Assembly (NCBI GenBank): GCA_028583415.1
Contig: CM053267.1
Location: forward strand, 18,173,814 to 18,237,813
Source: Protea cynaroides
Taxonomy: Eukaryota; Streptophyta; Magnoliopsida; Proteales; Proteaceae
Direction: 5' to 3'
DNA length: 64,000 bases
Below are positions 47,165 to 59,281 of this stretch, in pieces. Under the pieces are notes generated by a model, which worked only from the letters and a program-made list of their open reading frames with translations, made no database searches and was not told the origin of the DNA. Each line of letters begins with the position of its first letter. The stretch's first letter is position 1. Position numbers and translations under genes: made by a program.

Positions 47165-47664
47165 NNNNNNNNNNNNNNNNNNNNNNNNNNNNNNNNNNNN
47201 NNNNNNNNNNNNNNNNNNNNNNNNNNNNNNNNNNNNNNNNNNNNNNNNNNNNNNNNNNNNNNNNNNNNNNNNNNNNNNNNNNNNNNNNNNNNNNNNNNNN
47301 NNNNNNNNNNNNNNNNNNNNNNNNNNNNNNNNNNNNNNNNNNNNNNNNNNNNNNNNNNNNNNNNNNNNNNNNNNNNNNNNNNNNNNNNNNNNNNNNNNNN
47401 NNNNNNNNNNNNNNNNNNNNNNNNNNNNNNNNNNNNNNNNNNNNNNNNNNNNNNNNNNNNNNNNNNNNNNNNNNNNNNNNNNNNNNNNNNNNNNNNNNNN
47501 NNNNNNNNNNNNNNNNNNNNNNNNNNNNNNNNNNNNNNNNNNNNNNNNNNNNNNNNNNNNNNNNNNNNNNNNNNNNNNNNNNNNNNNNNNNNNNNNNNNN
47601 NNNNNNNNNNNNNNNNNNNNNNNNNNNNNNNNNNNNNNNNNNNNNNNNNNNNNNNNNNNNNNNN
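47165..47664. other. Assembly gap (500 N)
   Basis: Exactly 500 N, a conventional placeholder length. The left flank is pol of B, the right flank the antisense gene of J. The missing parts of both elements imply that far more than 500 bases are absent. Confidence 0.98.
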
Positions 47665-47665
47665 T

Positions 47666-47776
47666 ACTAGTCTACAGACGACCCAGACTCAGATAGCCTG
47701 GTTGACTAGAGTCTATGCCGAGGACTACGACAGAGACCGTGAGGCGCCGCCTCCTCCTTCACCTCCAGCTTCTTGA
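47666..47776 (+). CDS. Antisense ORF of J, C-terminal end
   Basis: The last about 36 codons of the same antisense gene as in D: TQIAWLTRVYAEDYDRDRE followed by the Pro-rich end and TGA at 47774. Compared with D most changes are synonymous (GCA/GCC, GCT/GCC, TCG/TCA, TCC/TCT); V/I and K/E replacements occur, and a short in-frame length change lies near the gap. The start is lost in the gap. Conservation between two elements supports real coding. Confidence 0.7.
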   Translation, partial: TSLQTTQTQIAWLTRVYAEDYDRDREAPPPPSPPAS

Positions 47777-48051
47777 TTGTATTTATTTTCTTTGTACTAC
47801 AGAGCAACTGTCCGAGTTGTAGACTGTACTCTGCTTTAGTTATATATATACGTTTGTTTCTCTCTCATTGAATGTAGAATTATTTCCCCTTTAATAGATG
47901 CATTATTCTCTTTTTAAATTTGGTCTCAACTATCACTTGTGCTTATAATGTGTTAATATTACTGTTTTTACTTTTATCCTATCTCAGTTCACAATTGTCT
48001 CGAATGTATGTTAGTTCAGCGGACAAGGCCTGAGAGGCTCTGATACCAAGT

Positions 48052-50356
48052 TGTCACATCCCAATTCCGCACTGTTCAGAATGGTGTGATGAACCGCTAG
48101 CAAACCAACGATTCAACCAGGATCTCGAGTAGGCTATATCCGTGTTATCTAAACTCCCATACATCCATAATCATAATCAGAGTAAATACACAATAGCGGA
48201 AGTCTTATAATAAAATGAACTGAGAATCTACTGTGATATTAATATTTAAATAGCAAATTATTCTGTATCAACTGAGACATAAATAAATATCAAATACATG
48301 TCTTTATTAAATCCAAATAAAGAAACCTAAGAAAATATCTAATCGAATACACATGAGTTGCACTCGGAAGAGGAGTCATGTGTATCTACTTCAGCTTCAG
48401 CTTCCATCGCCGCTACGTTCCCGTATGTTGGAGCATTCATATAATCTTCAACAGTATAACCTGCATCATCAACTAAAAATATTCGACGTCGAGGGGTGAG
48501 CACACATCACGGCTCAGTGAGTAGACAAAACAATGCAACAGTACATATGCATGCAATCAATTCATATCTTTGGTCTGGTTTATAGTTTGCAATGCACAAT
48601 AGAAAGGTTGGGTGGTCAAAGGTTAACGTTTATTGACCCCGCCTCTATACACAGGGTGTGGAAGTCCACCCGAAGGTTAATGTTTATCGTCGTCCCCATC
48701 CACCCTAATCATGAACATTATATAACAAAGGTTAACGTTTATTGCTATATAGTGCCATACCAACACGTAAGCCCCTATTAGCGAGGGCTTGCAAACTGGG
48801 CTCGCAACTAACCAATCCTAATGCCAAACAGTGTATCCAAGGCCTCACCCCAGCATCCCTCAAAATGTCCATAGAGATAGAGCTAAGGCCCCCCGATAGA
48901 GTCAGAGACTACAAGGACCGAGACCACCTCCCCTGATACTCTATAACATAATAGTTCTGCTAAAGTAATGGCGATACGACGATGCTAATGCACAAGACTT
49001 GAGTTAGAGATAGAGTTAAAGTGCTGAGACCCGCCAAAGGTTAACGTTTATTGACGTTCTCATCACACCTCCCCTGATACTCGCTCGCATCAAGTACACC
49101 AACCACACACATACAATCACATGCCTATTCCTATCATCATCATCATCATGTTATAAAAAATAAAGTAAATATGCATGAAAAAATAATAGAAATATTGGAT
49201 GACATGTTGTATGCACATTACAAACATATTCGCATAGAATCAAGCATGGCATTGGACTCAAAAAAATAGAAAATAGTTTGTTATTAACCAATTAGTTTAG
49301 AGTTTTGTTTCCTCACCTTAGCTTGCTAATAGATACTTTTCCAAGATTTATAATCACCTTTATATTGTTATTGTATTGCTAGAAGACCTAACAAAGTCGA
49401 TAGAAATTAATTAGAATTAATTCTGAATTTAAAAACCATTATGTTAACTGAGGGTCGGAGGTAGGGTTGGAGTCATGATCGACCCTGGGTGCGACCCTCC
49501 CCAAACTCTGAACTTCCCGAACACTAAGGGTCGATAGTTAGGATCACCTAGGGTCGGATGGTCATCGACCCTCGGTGCGACCCTCGGTGTACTTTGGTCG
49601 ATTTTCCTCTTTTAGTCCATTCTTCGTGCTTGGGATCCTATGGCTTGCTCTTACATTTCATTCAACATGCATTCCATGGTCTAGAACCATGAATCATCCC
49701 CTAAATAGCTTTCATGTATTCTCCCATGATTTTCTATGAAAACCTAACCATGGGTTTATGGTTTGGGTTTCTCCGAGATCACACTCTCATCAATATCTAT
49801 CCTAAAGTCTGTAGAAACTCATGGAATTAGTATCCAGACCTGAGAAGAATACTCCTTCTCTGCAACTCTTCTCGTTTTGGCTAATTTATCTTCCTTGCTT
49901 CTCTTCCACTTCTTCTCCTTCTCTTCTCTTTCTCTCAATTCAATTAGGGTTGTGAAAGGAGTGAAAGAGGCTTAGGGACGTCCTTTAAATAGAGTAGGAA
50001 CATCCTAAAATAAATCCCTTTGAGATTAGGAAATAATCAAAATCGAAAATCTAAAAATTTCCTAATTTCAGTTTCGGCGACAACTGAGGGTCGATGGGAG
50101 GGTCGATGATCCCGTCGACCCTAGGTTTCTAATGAGTCTGACCCTCCCTTCAAAACTGAGGGTCTGACTTTCTGTTTTGGGGGGTCCGACCCTACTTGGC
50201 TGGGTATGCGACCCTCCCCTTAAATTAAGTGTTTTTGGGTCGATTTGATACCTGGGATCTCGATCTCCTTTACGCCCTTGGTCCATTTGACTCGACCATG
50301 ATAGGTAAACCTGGTTCAAGGTGGTAAGACCGGGTTAGATTGACACGGGTCTTACA
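48052..50356 (-). repeat. 5' LTR of element J (2305 bp)
   Basis: tgtcacatcc to gggtcttaca. The 40-codon frame is at 48339-48461, with the first motif Cys changed to Ser. GGTCG clusters, the TTTAAATA box and the four caataaacgttaacc-type motifs are present. Confidence 0.9.
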
Positions 50357-51153
50357 TGTACCGGTCGCGGTACCGGTCGCATGGGGGTGCGACCGGTATG
50401 GTCGACCGGTATGTCTTCGGAAGACCATACACTTGGTTTTTCGATTGCCGTCGATCACTCTCTATTGATTCTAGGGTTTCTCCTACACATTCTAAGTCTA
50501 AGCTTTAAGTTAGGGTTATTTCCAACTCCATTCAGGTCTAGTTTTGATGATATTCATCCTAGAACTCGAATCTAGAGTTTAACGACTAAATTAGGGTTTG
50601 ACGGCAAAGTAGGGTTTAGGTCAATACCTGCTTTGCATGGTATTGATCCAAGCAACCCAACCATCCTAGAGTCATAATGTGAGAGGGAGGGTTTAAACAC
50701 TTACCATCGACTGGCGTAAGGTGTGCGTTGTAAAACGGCAACGGTGGCTCTTCCTTCTTCTTCCTAGCTCCTTCTCCTTCTCCAATCTCCTTCTCCTCTC
50801 TAGGGTTTGTGAGGATCAATGGAAGGGATCCTTGGAGGTTTAGAAGGGTTTAAATAGGCTATGAATTAGGTTTAGGAAGCCTCTTAGGATTAGGAAAGTC
50901 CTAGGATTTGAAATTAGGAAAATGGGACCCGCAAAGATCCAATTCTGGATCTTGGTAGTCTGCTGCGCAGACCATACCGGTCGACCGGTACCATCGATCG
51001 GTATGAATAAAATTCATACTTAAGTTGGTCTGTTTGGTCCGATTTCGTACCTGATTGTCATCTGCTCGTCCCGTCTGGCCCGGTGATGATCGAAAGACCT
51101 GTTACGACATGAAATCAAGGTTTAGATCGGGTTTATGGAGTGCGGGTCTTACA
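50357..51153 (-). repeat. 5' LTR of element B, terminal fragment
   Basis: Matches the end of the left LTR (about 44503-45392) but lacks some 70 bases around one ACCGGTCG cluster. Insertion of J removed or displaced its first part. It ends gcgggtcttaca beside the target duplication ctagt. Confidence 0.88.
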
Positions 51154-51393
51154 CTAGTGACATAAATATATCTAAAAATCCAGTTATGCACTCCAGGACG
51201 AAGCACATAGCCATTCGGTATCACTTCTTGAGAGAGAAGGTCCTAGAAGGAGAAGTTCAGTTAGAGTTTATTCTCACAGTAGAGCAGATTGCGGATATCT
51301 TCACAAAGTCACTTCCCAGAGAACAGTTTGATTACTTGAGATAGAAGTTGGGACTGATTATCCTCCTCAAGCATTGAGGAGCTTGGAATGAGG
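51154..51393 (+). pseudogene. Element H copia pol, final part
   Basis: Resumes the RNase H broken at 43079: DINISKNPVMHSRTKHIAI, FILTVEQIADIFTKSLP, then FDYLR, a TAG and KLGL. DIFTKSLP is the standard copia C-terminal motif. Confidence 0.9.
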
Positions 51394-51626
51394 GGGAGCA
51401 GTGTTTGATGGTTCTATTTTTTTTTGCTCCCTATGTAGGACTCAGGGGGAGTTCGTTGGTATTTTTCTATGTTACTATGGTGTTGAGTTTGTGTTTCTGG
51501 AGCGCCCATAGGATTGGGAAGATGCGGTGGGAACTCCTATGTGGCATATCCCTTTGCTCTTGTTGTCAAAGGGGGAGAAATATTTCATGCGCAGAGTGAG
51601 TTGCCAATAATTCCAAAGGGGGAGAT
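51394..51626 (+). other. 3' untranslated region and polypurine tracts of copia H
   Basis: Non-coding, with four purine runs (gagggggagca, cagggggagt, aaagggggagaa, aaagggggagat). The last lies directly before the LTR start. Repeated AGGGGGAG runs of this kind are typical of SIRE/Maximus elements. Confidence 0.6.
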
Positions 51627-53752
51627 TGTTGCACTTTGGATTGTAATTGTCGGCAACTCGGACCAAGTTTGATGAGAGAGAGTGTCTGTGGATTTCTCTG
51701 ATAGTGTGACCGAGTTTCTGATAATGTGACAATGATTGATACTAGTAGTGTTCTTGTGGTGAGTCATGAGAAATTGGAATTGAAGAGAAAGCAATTAAAG
51801 AAAGACAAAGAAGAGAGAGAATCAGAAGAGAGAGAAAGAGGAGAGAGAAATGTGGGTGGGACCCACTGTGCCTAGGTGGCATGCCACCACGGCAGCCAGC
51901 CTGGCCGAGGGCCGTGGCACCATAGGCAGCAGCCACCACGTGGTCGAGGGCCAGCTGTGGCACTGCCCACAGGCCATGCCACAAACAAGCAGCAAGGCCT
52001 GTAGGCCTCACAGCCGCAAGAAAGCAGCAAAGCCAGCAGGCCTCACCGCCAGCAGTAGCAGCACGCCCACACGCACAGCCACTGCCTGCACGCCATGCCG
52101 CCAGGCAGCAAAGCCTCGCAGCACAGCCGCACACGCATGGTTGTGGCGCATGCGCAGCAAGTGCTTGATATATTGCAAAGAGAGAGAGATTAAAAAATTT
52201 TAGAGTGATTTCTATTCGGGAAGAAATCACTCCTACAGGGTTTATTTGATGAAAAAGAGATACAGACGCCATTAAAGTACATTTCTGGGGCATTTTAGGA
52301 AAAGAAATTTGAAGAAGATCCGAAATCTGCCGCCCAAATGAAGCCACGTAGTCCAGATTCCAAATGGACGCCCCTCAAAGTTGCGGGCTAAGGTGTGGCG
52401 CAGACGTTGCGCCTAGATTCTTCCGCATAGGTTTTTATGGTTAGACGCAGTTTATAATGGTGTATTGCGTTGCACAAAATCAGTGCTCTGATTCAATGTG
52501 GCGCATTTTGGTACATCGGCGCGAAGATCCAGATTGTGCTGCCAATATTAAAGCCGACAGGATCTGACGCAACTTATGCGGATCTAGTGGCTCACGGATC
52601 TTCCCGCCTTTAGAAGGCTTATCCGACAGTCCATTTTGAAGATTTCTTGAGTGCCAATCGGATTTCGACAACACATCGGCGGCGCGGCTACGATGCGGCG
52701 CAAGTGCAAGCTTTGTTTGGAAAGATTTTCTTTCCTTATCTGTGATTGGCCAAACTTCAAACTACCATAACTTCTTCATCCGAGCTCCAAATCAGTCCGT
52801 TTAAGTTGTAGTTTCCATATTTTTGGATGCTCTACCTATTGGGCACCTTTGGGAGTCGAATTAGGGCTGAGAAAAATTGAAAAGTGTGCTTTGAAGCTAC
52901 AGAGAAGGTTTTTCCAGGTTTTCGTGCCCTGTGGGATGATTCATCACCATCTACCTCTTCTCTGCTCATCAATGGATTGCTGAATCCCTGTGAGAGGTTG
53001 GTAGACTATTTATTTTTCATTCATGGTGATTGTGGAGGAGATTGGAAGCCTATGATCAAGATGAACTCTATGAATCAAGATTTACTATCATTGAAGGCTG
53101 TTCAAGGTTTCTCAAAGCAGTGTGGAGCTTCAAAAATTATTGCTGGCCATTCAAGAATATTGGTTCTGAGATTTTCTCATTCCTTATCTTTTTAAATGTT
53201 TTCTATGCACTGTATGCTAGTATAGGTGAAAAGAGAAAGTAGAATACCTGTCTAGTTTGTGGGTTTCATTGTAGGGCAATTCTTATAAGCCCCAAAAATA
53301 TTTTATTTGTGGTGTGTTCAGTGGGTGCTGGACACTGGCTTTAAGCCTGAATTCTTTCGTTGTTACACCCTCTCAGTTTTATGCTGAGAAAATCTAGGGT
53401 TAGTATCATTGTCTCTAAGAGACTAAAAGTTGAGTATTGAGTAAGTACGGAGCCCGTGGGGCATTACTCCGTGGACTAGCCATCACATACTGTGGTGGTG
53501 AACCACGTAATATCTTTGTGTTCTTTGTGTTTGCTTTCTGGTATATTTTGGAGTGTGTGGAATGGTTTGCAGGATGGGTGTGCAAATCTGGTGGACCTGG
53601 CCACTGAGTGGTAGCGATGTGGATTTGCATACGCTTGTGTGTATTGACAAATCAAATATCTAAGAGCTCTGGGCAGCACTGAATTTATCAGGGAAAAGTT
53701 TCAGACACTGATTCATCCCCCGCCCCCTCTCAGTGTCATATCAAGTTCATCA
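51627..53752 (+). repeat. 3' LTR of copia H (end approximate)
   Basis: Starts tgttgcactttgg after the polypurine tract. The proposed end is tcatca near 53752, after the pyrimidine-rich ctgattcatcccccgcccc stretch usual near copia LTR ends. Bases 51850-52145 are GC-rich with repeated gcagccagcc/gccaccac phrases and give spurious Ala/Cys-rich frames. The partner LTR is not in the window, so the end is uncertain. A related LTR starts at 63695. Confidence 0.65.
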
Positions 53753-53924
53753 AGTTAGGTATCTCTCACTTGCATTATGTGAATCTCGCGAAGCTTGCCA
53801 AGCGGTGTTGATCTATTAAAATGATTGACTTTAATTTTGCGTGGTCGTTATATAAAGGTAGATGAGTCTATAGCCATAGCTGTCCAGTTTTTAGTTGTGT
53901 GGATGGTGTTAATAAAAGTGTGGT

Positions 53925-54196
53925 ATTGGGTGTCGGACAGAATTCGATGTGTCATTGGGAACGGAACCACTATTGATTTCGGGCGCGATTACTAGTTGGG
54001 AGACTGTTCTATTGCGAAAGCTTCGGGGCTTGGGCTAAATTTTATCAAAGATATGCATGCCTTAGTTTTTTATTTCATTGTTGATGGACCTTGGATTTTT
54101 CTTCCTACTTCTTCTGTGTTCCTTCAGAGCATTTGTGATATGGGTAGGGCAATTTCTCTCCTAGCTGTTGGGTTGAGGATAAACAGATTTGGTTAA
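53925..54196 (+). pseudogene. LINE ORF2 remnant (region after reverse transcriptase)
   Basis: The conceptual translation reads RCVIGNGTTIDFGRDY, stop, LGDCSIAKASG. This matches the plant L1-type pattern W-IGDGSSI-FW-D-WLGD that precedes the zinc-binding reverse-transcriptase C-terminal region. The usual Trp residues are lost, a stop interrupts, and no further LINE sequence follows on this strand. Confidence 0.55.
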
Positions 54197-54299
54197 GCTC
54201 AAAACTAATTAAGCTCAAAACTAACTCCACTTTTGATATTACCATCAGAAAGAAAAGAACCAAAATATCAAAACCGGAACCTAGGACACTCTTGGGCAT

Positions 54300-54815
54300 C
54301 CCAACTCACATCCCTTAGAACAAAAAAGTGACATACAAAATAGGGACATGACATGATACCAAATGGTTAGAAGTCTGAGATCGAGCCATAGATCTAGATA
54401 ACCTATCGGTGACTACATTCACTTCAAGATAACAGTACATGATATACCACCGAATTTGACTAAGAGAAGGACAGATACTCATCCATTACTGCAAACACCA
54501 CCATGGGATGGACGCTGGCAACAAACCTGTAGCAGAGTCACTCTCTATCCATAAATGGGAATAGCCTTATTCCATAGCACTCCTAACACCGATCATCACT
54601 ATTGAGAACTCAGCGATAAAATTTGCCGAAACTTTTAGGAACACTGCAAAAGATGAGAACACAGATTCTATTGAAATTTGAAAAACCCTACTGGCTCGAG
54701 CACGACCAGAGTTCCCCAACGTGCTCCCATCTACATTTAGCTTCACTAAATTCCCCACTGGCTTTATCCATTGGACTTGCTTCACAGAGAGGCCTTCGAA
54801 GCCAGAGAACAAAGA
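54300..54815 (-). pseudogene. LINE/RVT_3-type RNase H remnant
   Basis: Minus-strand translation gives WIKPVGNLVKLNVDGSTLGN, the signature start (KLNVDGS) of the RNase H-like domain found at the end of plant LINE ORF2 and in related genes. Next comes IVMIGVRSAMEYGYSHLWIE with an ESDS-like continuation and stops. It lies opposite in strand to the neighbouring LINE remnant, so the two are separate or inverted pieces. Confidence 0.6.
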
Positions 54816-55671
54816 TGAAATCGATTAGAAAAAATCCTTCTTTTAGGACTAGCGTGTGGACTCTATGGTACTATTGGAGGTTTTGGGCAGTCATTGTTTC
54901 CTTTTAGAATTAAAGTGTATAAAATGTGGAAAATGGTAAAAGATGTGTATTCAGTGCACCATGCTTCCGTCTGTACAAGATCTAAAAAGATACAAATGTC
55001 TGGGCTTTTTGAAGTGACTGCCTACATCTCCTGGTTTTAAGGACTTTCCCTTGGTTTTCATTCCAAACCTTTTGTCTTCCTCTTTTCATTTATATTATTA
55101 CAAAATATAGGTGTTACTGCAAAGTAGGATCCGTATATAGATTCCTCTACTCACCCAATTATGGTATCTAAGTGTGTTCCCTATGACACAAACACCCTTT
55201 TATCAAGTGTACTTAAATTATATGGCTTTCAAAATTGTCTCAGCTTGTTTGCCCAATCGCCCACCATTTATGTAAGTTTGTTTCAGCCCAGTAACCCTCC
55301 ACTGACATGAGTACTGAGGAAAATCTTTCTTTTTTGTAGGGTGTCCTTACACGACCTTAGGACCGGGGACATCTTTTTTAAGGGTGTCCTTACATACCTA
55401 TATTGCCACATCCAAGGTTTAATTATGATAAGCATCTTCCCCTTTCACTTGACAATTGTAGTCTATATTCCATATCCATGATTAAAAAAAACATGATCAG
55501 AAGAAAAGGTTAAAGATATGATAGATATAATGTCTTACAACCATATTTTAATATGCTACTAGTTTGGTTGTTTAATTTTCCTTCCGAGGTAGATCATGTC
55601 TGTCTTTGTACTTTATTTTTTTGGGGTAGGTGGCAGCTGAGTTTCTCATACATTGATTGCCATATGTTTTT

Positions 55672-55725
<54 letters not shown>

Positions 55726-56540
55726 CCTAAATCATATGTAAACCTAATCATATTATAGCCATGAGAAGCCCAACCACCTTCTTCTTATTTTTATTAATCT
55801 TTGTCGGATAGCTAAAAAAAAGAAAAAAAAAAAAAAAGACCTACTCTCTATCCATGTATGTTGCAGGGTCGTAACATTGAAAGCACTAGTAAAGCATAAA
55901 TCCTTTTATCATGGTTGCTTACTTTGGGAGCACTCTCAAGGGACAAGAATACAAGGTTCCTTTTTTTTTCTTTTTTTTTTTTTTCTACTACTAATGCAGC
56001 TAGCCAATCATGCAAGTACTTTTTGGATTGGAGGAGTCCAGACAACCAACATCTTCTATTTTATAGTCGGATTTGAGATATTTATTTTACAGTCGGATTT
56101 GAGGTATAAGCTATGTTTATTTCTGTCTAAAATGGTAAAAACGATTTTCTTTTTTATAAAATATGATTTTTCATTGTTTGTTTTAATGTAAAATGTGAAA
56201 AAAATTTCATCTGAAATATTGTTTACACTTAAAACTTTAGATCGAAACAATCAAAGCAATAATGTAATCAAAAGATAACCTAACAGACTATGTTACCCTC
56301 ATGAGCCTTTATGTCCAATCAATCACTGAAAAGGTATATTAAAAAAAAATTTAAAATTTCCATCCCCTATTTTACGAGGATGTTGCTGTTAAAAAAATTA
56401 CCAATTAAATGGAGTCTACTACATGAATCCTTAATTCTTGTTTATATTTGCGATATCCGAAACATTTATATTTTGATTTTTACTACTACTCAACTGCAAG
56501 GTTTTAGGGATCGGACCAGATCTACCAATTTATTGTGACC
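54816..56540. other. Low-copy AT-rich DNA, no gene recognised
   Basis: Frames on both strands are short and unlike known proteins. It contains a TA microsatellite and poly-A/T runs at 55814-55837 and 55963-55983. Confidence 0.6.
55674..55723. repeat. (TA)n microsatellite
   Basis: About 25 uninterrupted TA units. Confidence 0.97.
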
Positions 56541-57089
56541 GTGCACTAAAATTAGGGTGCTAATAATAAACCAAAGCTGTTTATCAAAACCGAATCAAGC
56601 AATTTAAACTGAGACCGTGAAATCAATAATTAAATGGTTCAGTTATGGTTTCAAAAATGAAATCAAAACCGTTTAGTCAAACGGTTCGATTCTTTTCGAA
56701 AATAAAACCATTTGAACCGACGGTATGAAATCATTAAAACCGATTAAACCCTCACTTTTAATCCCTTAGTGCTGAAGGTTTATTCATGGAAATAAATTAA
56801 AATTTATTTTAATGCTTTCCACATGGCCTACTTCGAATTCATAAACCCGTCTTTGTATAAGATTATTATTGTTTTCATGTTTTCCTCCTCCGCTTTCCAC
56901 TCCCTTCTCCCCTCTCCCTTGTTCCTAATTCTCTCTCTTCCTCCCCTGTCAATATTGAAACAATTTAAAATTTGAATAATCGAGATTTTGATAAGCATTT
57001 TGAAACCATATATGTTTATTCAATTCTGATTTTTTTTTTCTATTCACACTGAACTAGAACCGAATCGAATTATTAAACTAAAACCACAC

Positions 57090-57236
57090 CCTTAAGGCTC
57101 TCTTTGGTAATGTATTATATAATTAATCATTAAATTAAAACAACACCGTTTAACACCCTTAAGGCTCTCTTTGGAAATGTACTATATAATTAATTATTAA
57201 ACTAAAACAACACCGTTTAACACCGTTAACTAAAAC
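57090..57236. repeat. Tandem duplication of about 66 bp
   Basis: cccttaaggctctctttgg occurs twice, each time followed by an aatgta(t/c)tatataattaat stretch and acaacaccgtttaacacc. Confidence 0.85.
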
Positions 57237-58321
57237 GATACTTCCCTAGCCGTGAAACTTAATCTACAATTTACGACTCTTTTTAGTTACATCTGACTAC
57301 CAAAAATTCTAAATTCTTGAAAAATCTGAACCCAATTTTGTAGCTTCCGCTTATGGGCTGATTCTCTCGTCTCCATGGATGGGAATTGACTCTTGAAATC
57401 TCTCCCCAAACACACAACACAAACCATGCCATCTGCAAGAGATGCTATGAATTCGTATTCACCCAAATGACAGCATCTTGATTTTACCAATACCTATTCA
57501 ACCAATAAGTCACTCAATTACCTTAATTATTAGATTCTTCAAGGCTGTCCTCTCATATGTCGGTGAAGGAACTTTTTTTTTCTCACCTTTTAAATTGAAA
57601 AGGATGTGAAAGCGAAAGAGAATCCACAAAAGAAGAGGCAAATCAAACCCTTTCCTTATTCATTCATTTCTTATCCAGTGAGAATGAATGAATGAATGAA
57701 CACCGAACAGGTCTTCCATTTGAAGATTTTATCATGTGTGAAGTTTGATATTATGTGAGGTCAAAAAGTACTAAATCTTTCAGTCACAGTTTCTGATGAT
57801 TCCAATTTAAATTTTTTAAGAAAATTTTAATGGGGGCCGTATTGTATTTTTGGGATTTAGTGTTTTCTTTTATATAGAATGTAATCTCGTAAGGAGAGGT
57901 ATTAAGAGTTGTAACTTTTTCATTGAAATAATAGAATCGGGAATGATCGTTTTGCCATGGATGTAGTCCATATATTTTGTATGGATAAACCATGTAAAAT
58001 TGTTGTCTTGTAAATAGTTTTTTAGTTGCATTATTATTTCCTAACAAGTTCCACCTAAAATCCAAACAAAAACAACGGGAGGATGAGTTTTTTTTCTTTC
58101 TTTCTTTGGAGTGACATGGAAGTGTTCAAGGGATTAGACCAGATCAGCCGGGGCTGATACTTTGCAGTTATCGATCCGGCAAGGCTAGCATTGGGCCAAA
58201 CAAGCGAGGTAAGGTATTTTCAATGGAAATCCCTAGTGAGCCTCGTGTTCTCAAATACAATATGGATCTATAAAGTTTCCATCTCAAAATTTCAAATTAG
58301 TATGTGAAAGGACTTTTTAGT

Positions 58322-58389
58322 GTGTAAGGGATTATAGACTAATTGGTAATCGATGTAAGGGATTATAGACTAATTGGTAATCGATGTAA
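58322..58389. repeat. 33-bp tandem duplication
   Basis: tgtaagggattatagactaa followed by ttggtaatcga is repeated exactly. Confidence 0.92.
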
Positions 58390-58759
58390 GATTAAACTCC
58401 AATCCTCTTCCACATTTGTGGTAGTAAATACTGTAAACACGTGGAGACTGTGAGGACGATGAAAACCTATTCTAATACCATATAAAGTTTACGTAAACTA
58501 TTTGATAATCCGTAGAAGATTAAATTCCAATAAATCCGGTTTGCACACATTTTTTAGTCTATTCAAGGGTGCATGCTGTTTTGGATGAGGTTAAGAAGGA
58601 AAGACACAGTTTGTTCTAGCTTTTTAAAGATAGGATGGGCAGTTTCGTAAATTCAAACCTGAAAGTGAGTAATTATATTATTTTAAAAAAACGTAATAAT
58701 ATATTAACACGATTATAAAGGTACCACGTGCGTTGCTGATTTGTCGCGTACTAGGTTGA

Positions 58760-58818
58760 CACACTTTAATTACGAAATCATCACACTTTAATTACGAAAT
58801 CATCACACTTTAATTAAC
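58760..58818. repeat. 23-bp tandem repeat, two and a half copies
   Basis: acactttaattacgaaatc plus atc recurs twice, with a third partial copy. Confidence 0.92.
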
Positions 58819-59160
58819 GGTGGGACCGTTATTTCTGTTTCCTGATTTTGGGCATCAAATGGGCCCCACTTCCAAATGATGGAATACTTTACTCGTTTTT
58901 CTTTATTATTAGGATAAATTATTTATACCACCATGAGCTAATGGCTTATTATAGATAGATCCTAAACTTGATAACAATTACACATATTATTCTCTTTTGA
59001 CAAATCCTATTAGATTTAGACCATTATACCTTCATTGCATTTAACAACTGAAAGAGGAGAGGGGGAGGAGGGGGGGGGGGTTGTAACCAATGGATCCAAA
59101 TCCTCTCCTCCCAGAGGTTCGGGAGGAGGGGCAGCTACTACAGTTGATACCATATACGTA

Positions 59161-59261
59161 GGTGTTGGTTGGATCCGAGCCCTCTATCCGAGCCGATAAA
59201 GTGAGCCAACAACGAGGTTTATGCATCGACTCGGATGGAGGGTTCAGATCCAGTCAACACC
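59161..59261. repeat. Imperfect inverted repeat (35-base arms, 31-base loop)
   Basis: The left arm begins ggtgttggttggatccgagc (59161-59195). The right arm (59227-59261) ends gatccagtcaacacc. About 29 of 35 positions pair. A smaller hairpin, ctcctccc...gggaggag, lies at about 59104-59129. No transposase or clear target duplication is seen. Confidence 0.75.
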
Positions 59262-59281
59262 TGTGTGTCGGACATCGACTG

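Larger units (their letters stand above)
47665..50356 (-). mobile_element. Element J: 5' end of a D-like chromovirus, nested in the B LTR
   Basis: After the gap come the end of a D-type antisense gene, its 3' flank, an initiator-Met primer site (48037-48049, minus) and a complete LTR (48052-50356). Gag, pol and the other LTR are not present. The right end abuts the B LTR fragment at tgtaccgg. Confidence 0.85.
43080..51153 (-). mobile_element. Element B: second chromovirus subfamily, with gap and a nested element
   Basis: Terminal TGTCACACC...GGTCTTACA with perfect 5-bp target duplications inside copia H. The left LTR is complete. Pol runs from 45393 to the gap at 47165. The right LTR survives only as its last 797 bases (50357-51153) because element J lies in between. 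Protein and LTR are clearly diverged from A, D and E, with ACCGGTCGA-type motifs instead of GGGTCGA. Confidence 0.88.
56541..59040. other. AT-rich DNA with small repeats, no gene recognised
   Basis: Holds many aaccg/cggtt phrases at 56590-56760, including the palindrome AACCGTTT-agtc-AAACGGTT at 56667-56686, and three short tandem duplications. No protein similarity seen. Confidence 0.55.

Noticed and set aside
46995..47696. Long frames across 47165-47664
   Set aside because: They consist of N bases.
51742..52347. Cys/Ala-rich 201-residue minus-strand frame and its plus-strand shadow
   Set aside because: A GC-rich repeated block of a copia LTR; a related block recurs at the window end.
54567..54812. 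A host gene encoding an RNase H-like protein
   Set aside because: It lacks a start context and a complete domain and has stops downstream; best explained as a LINE-derived fragment.
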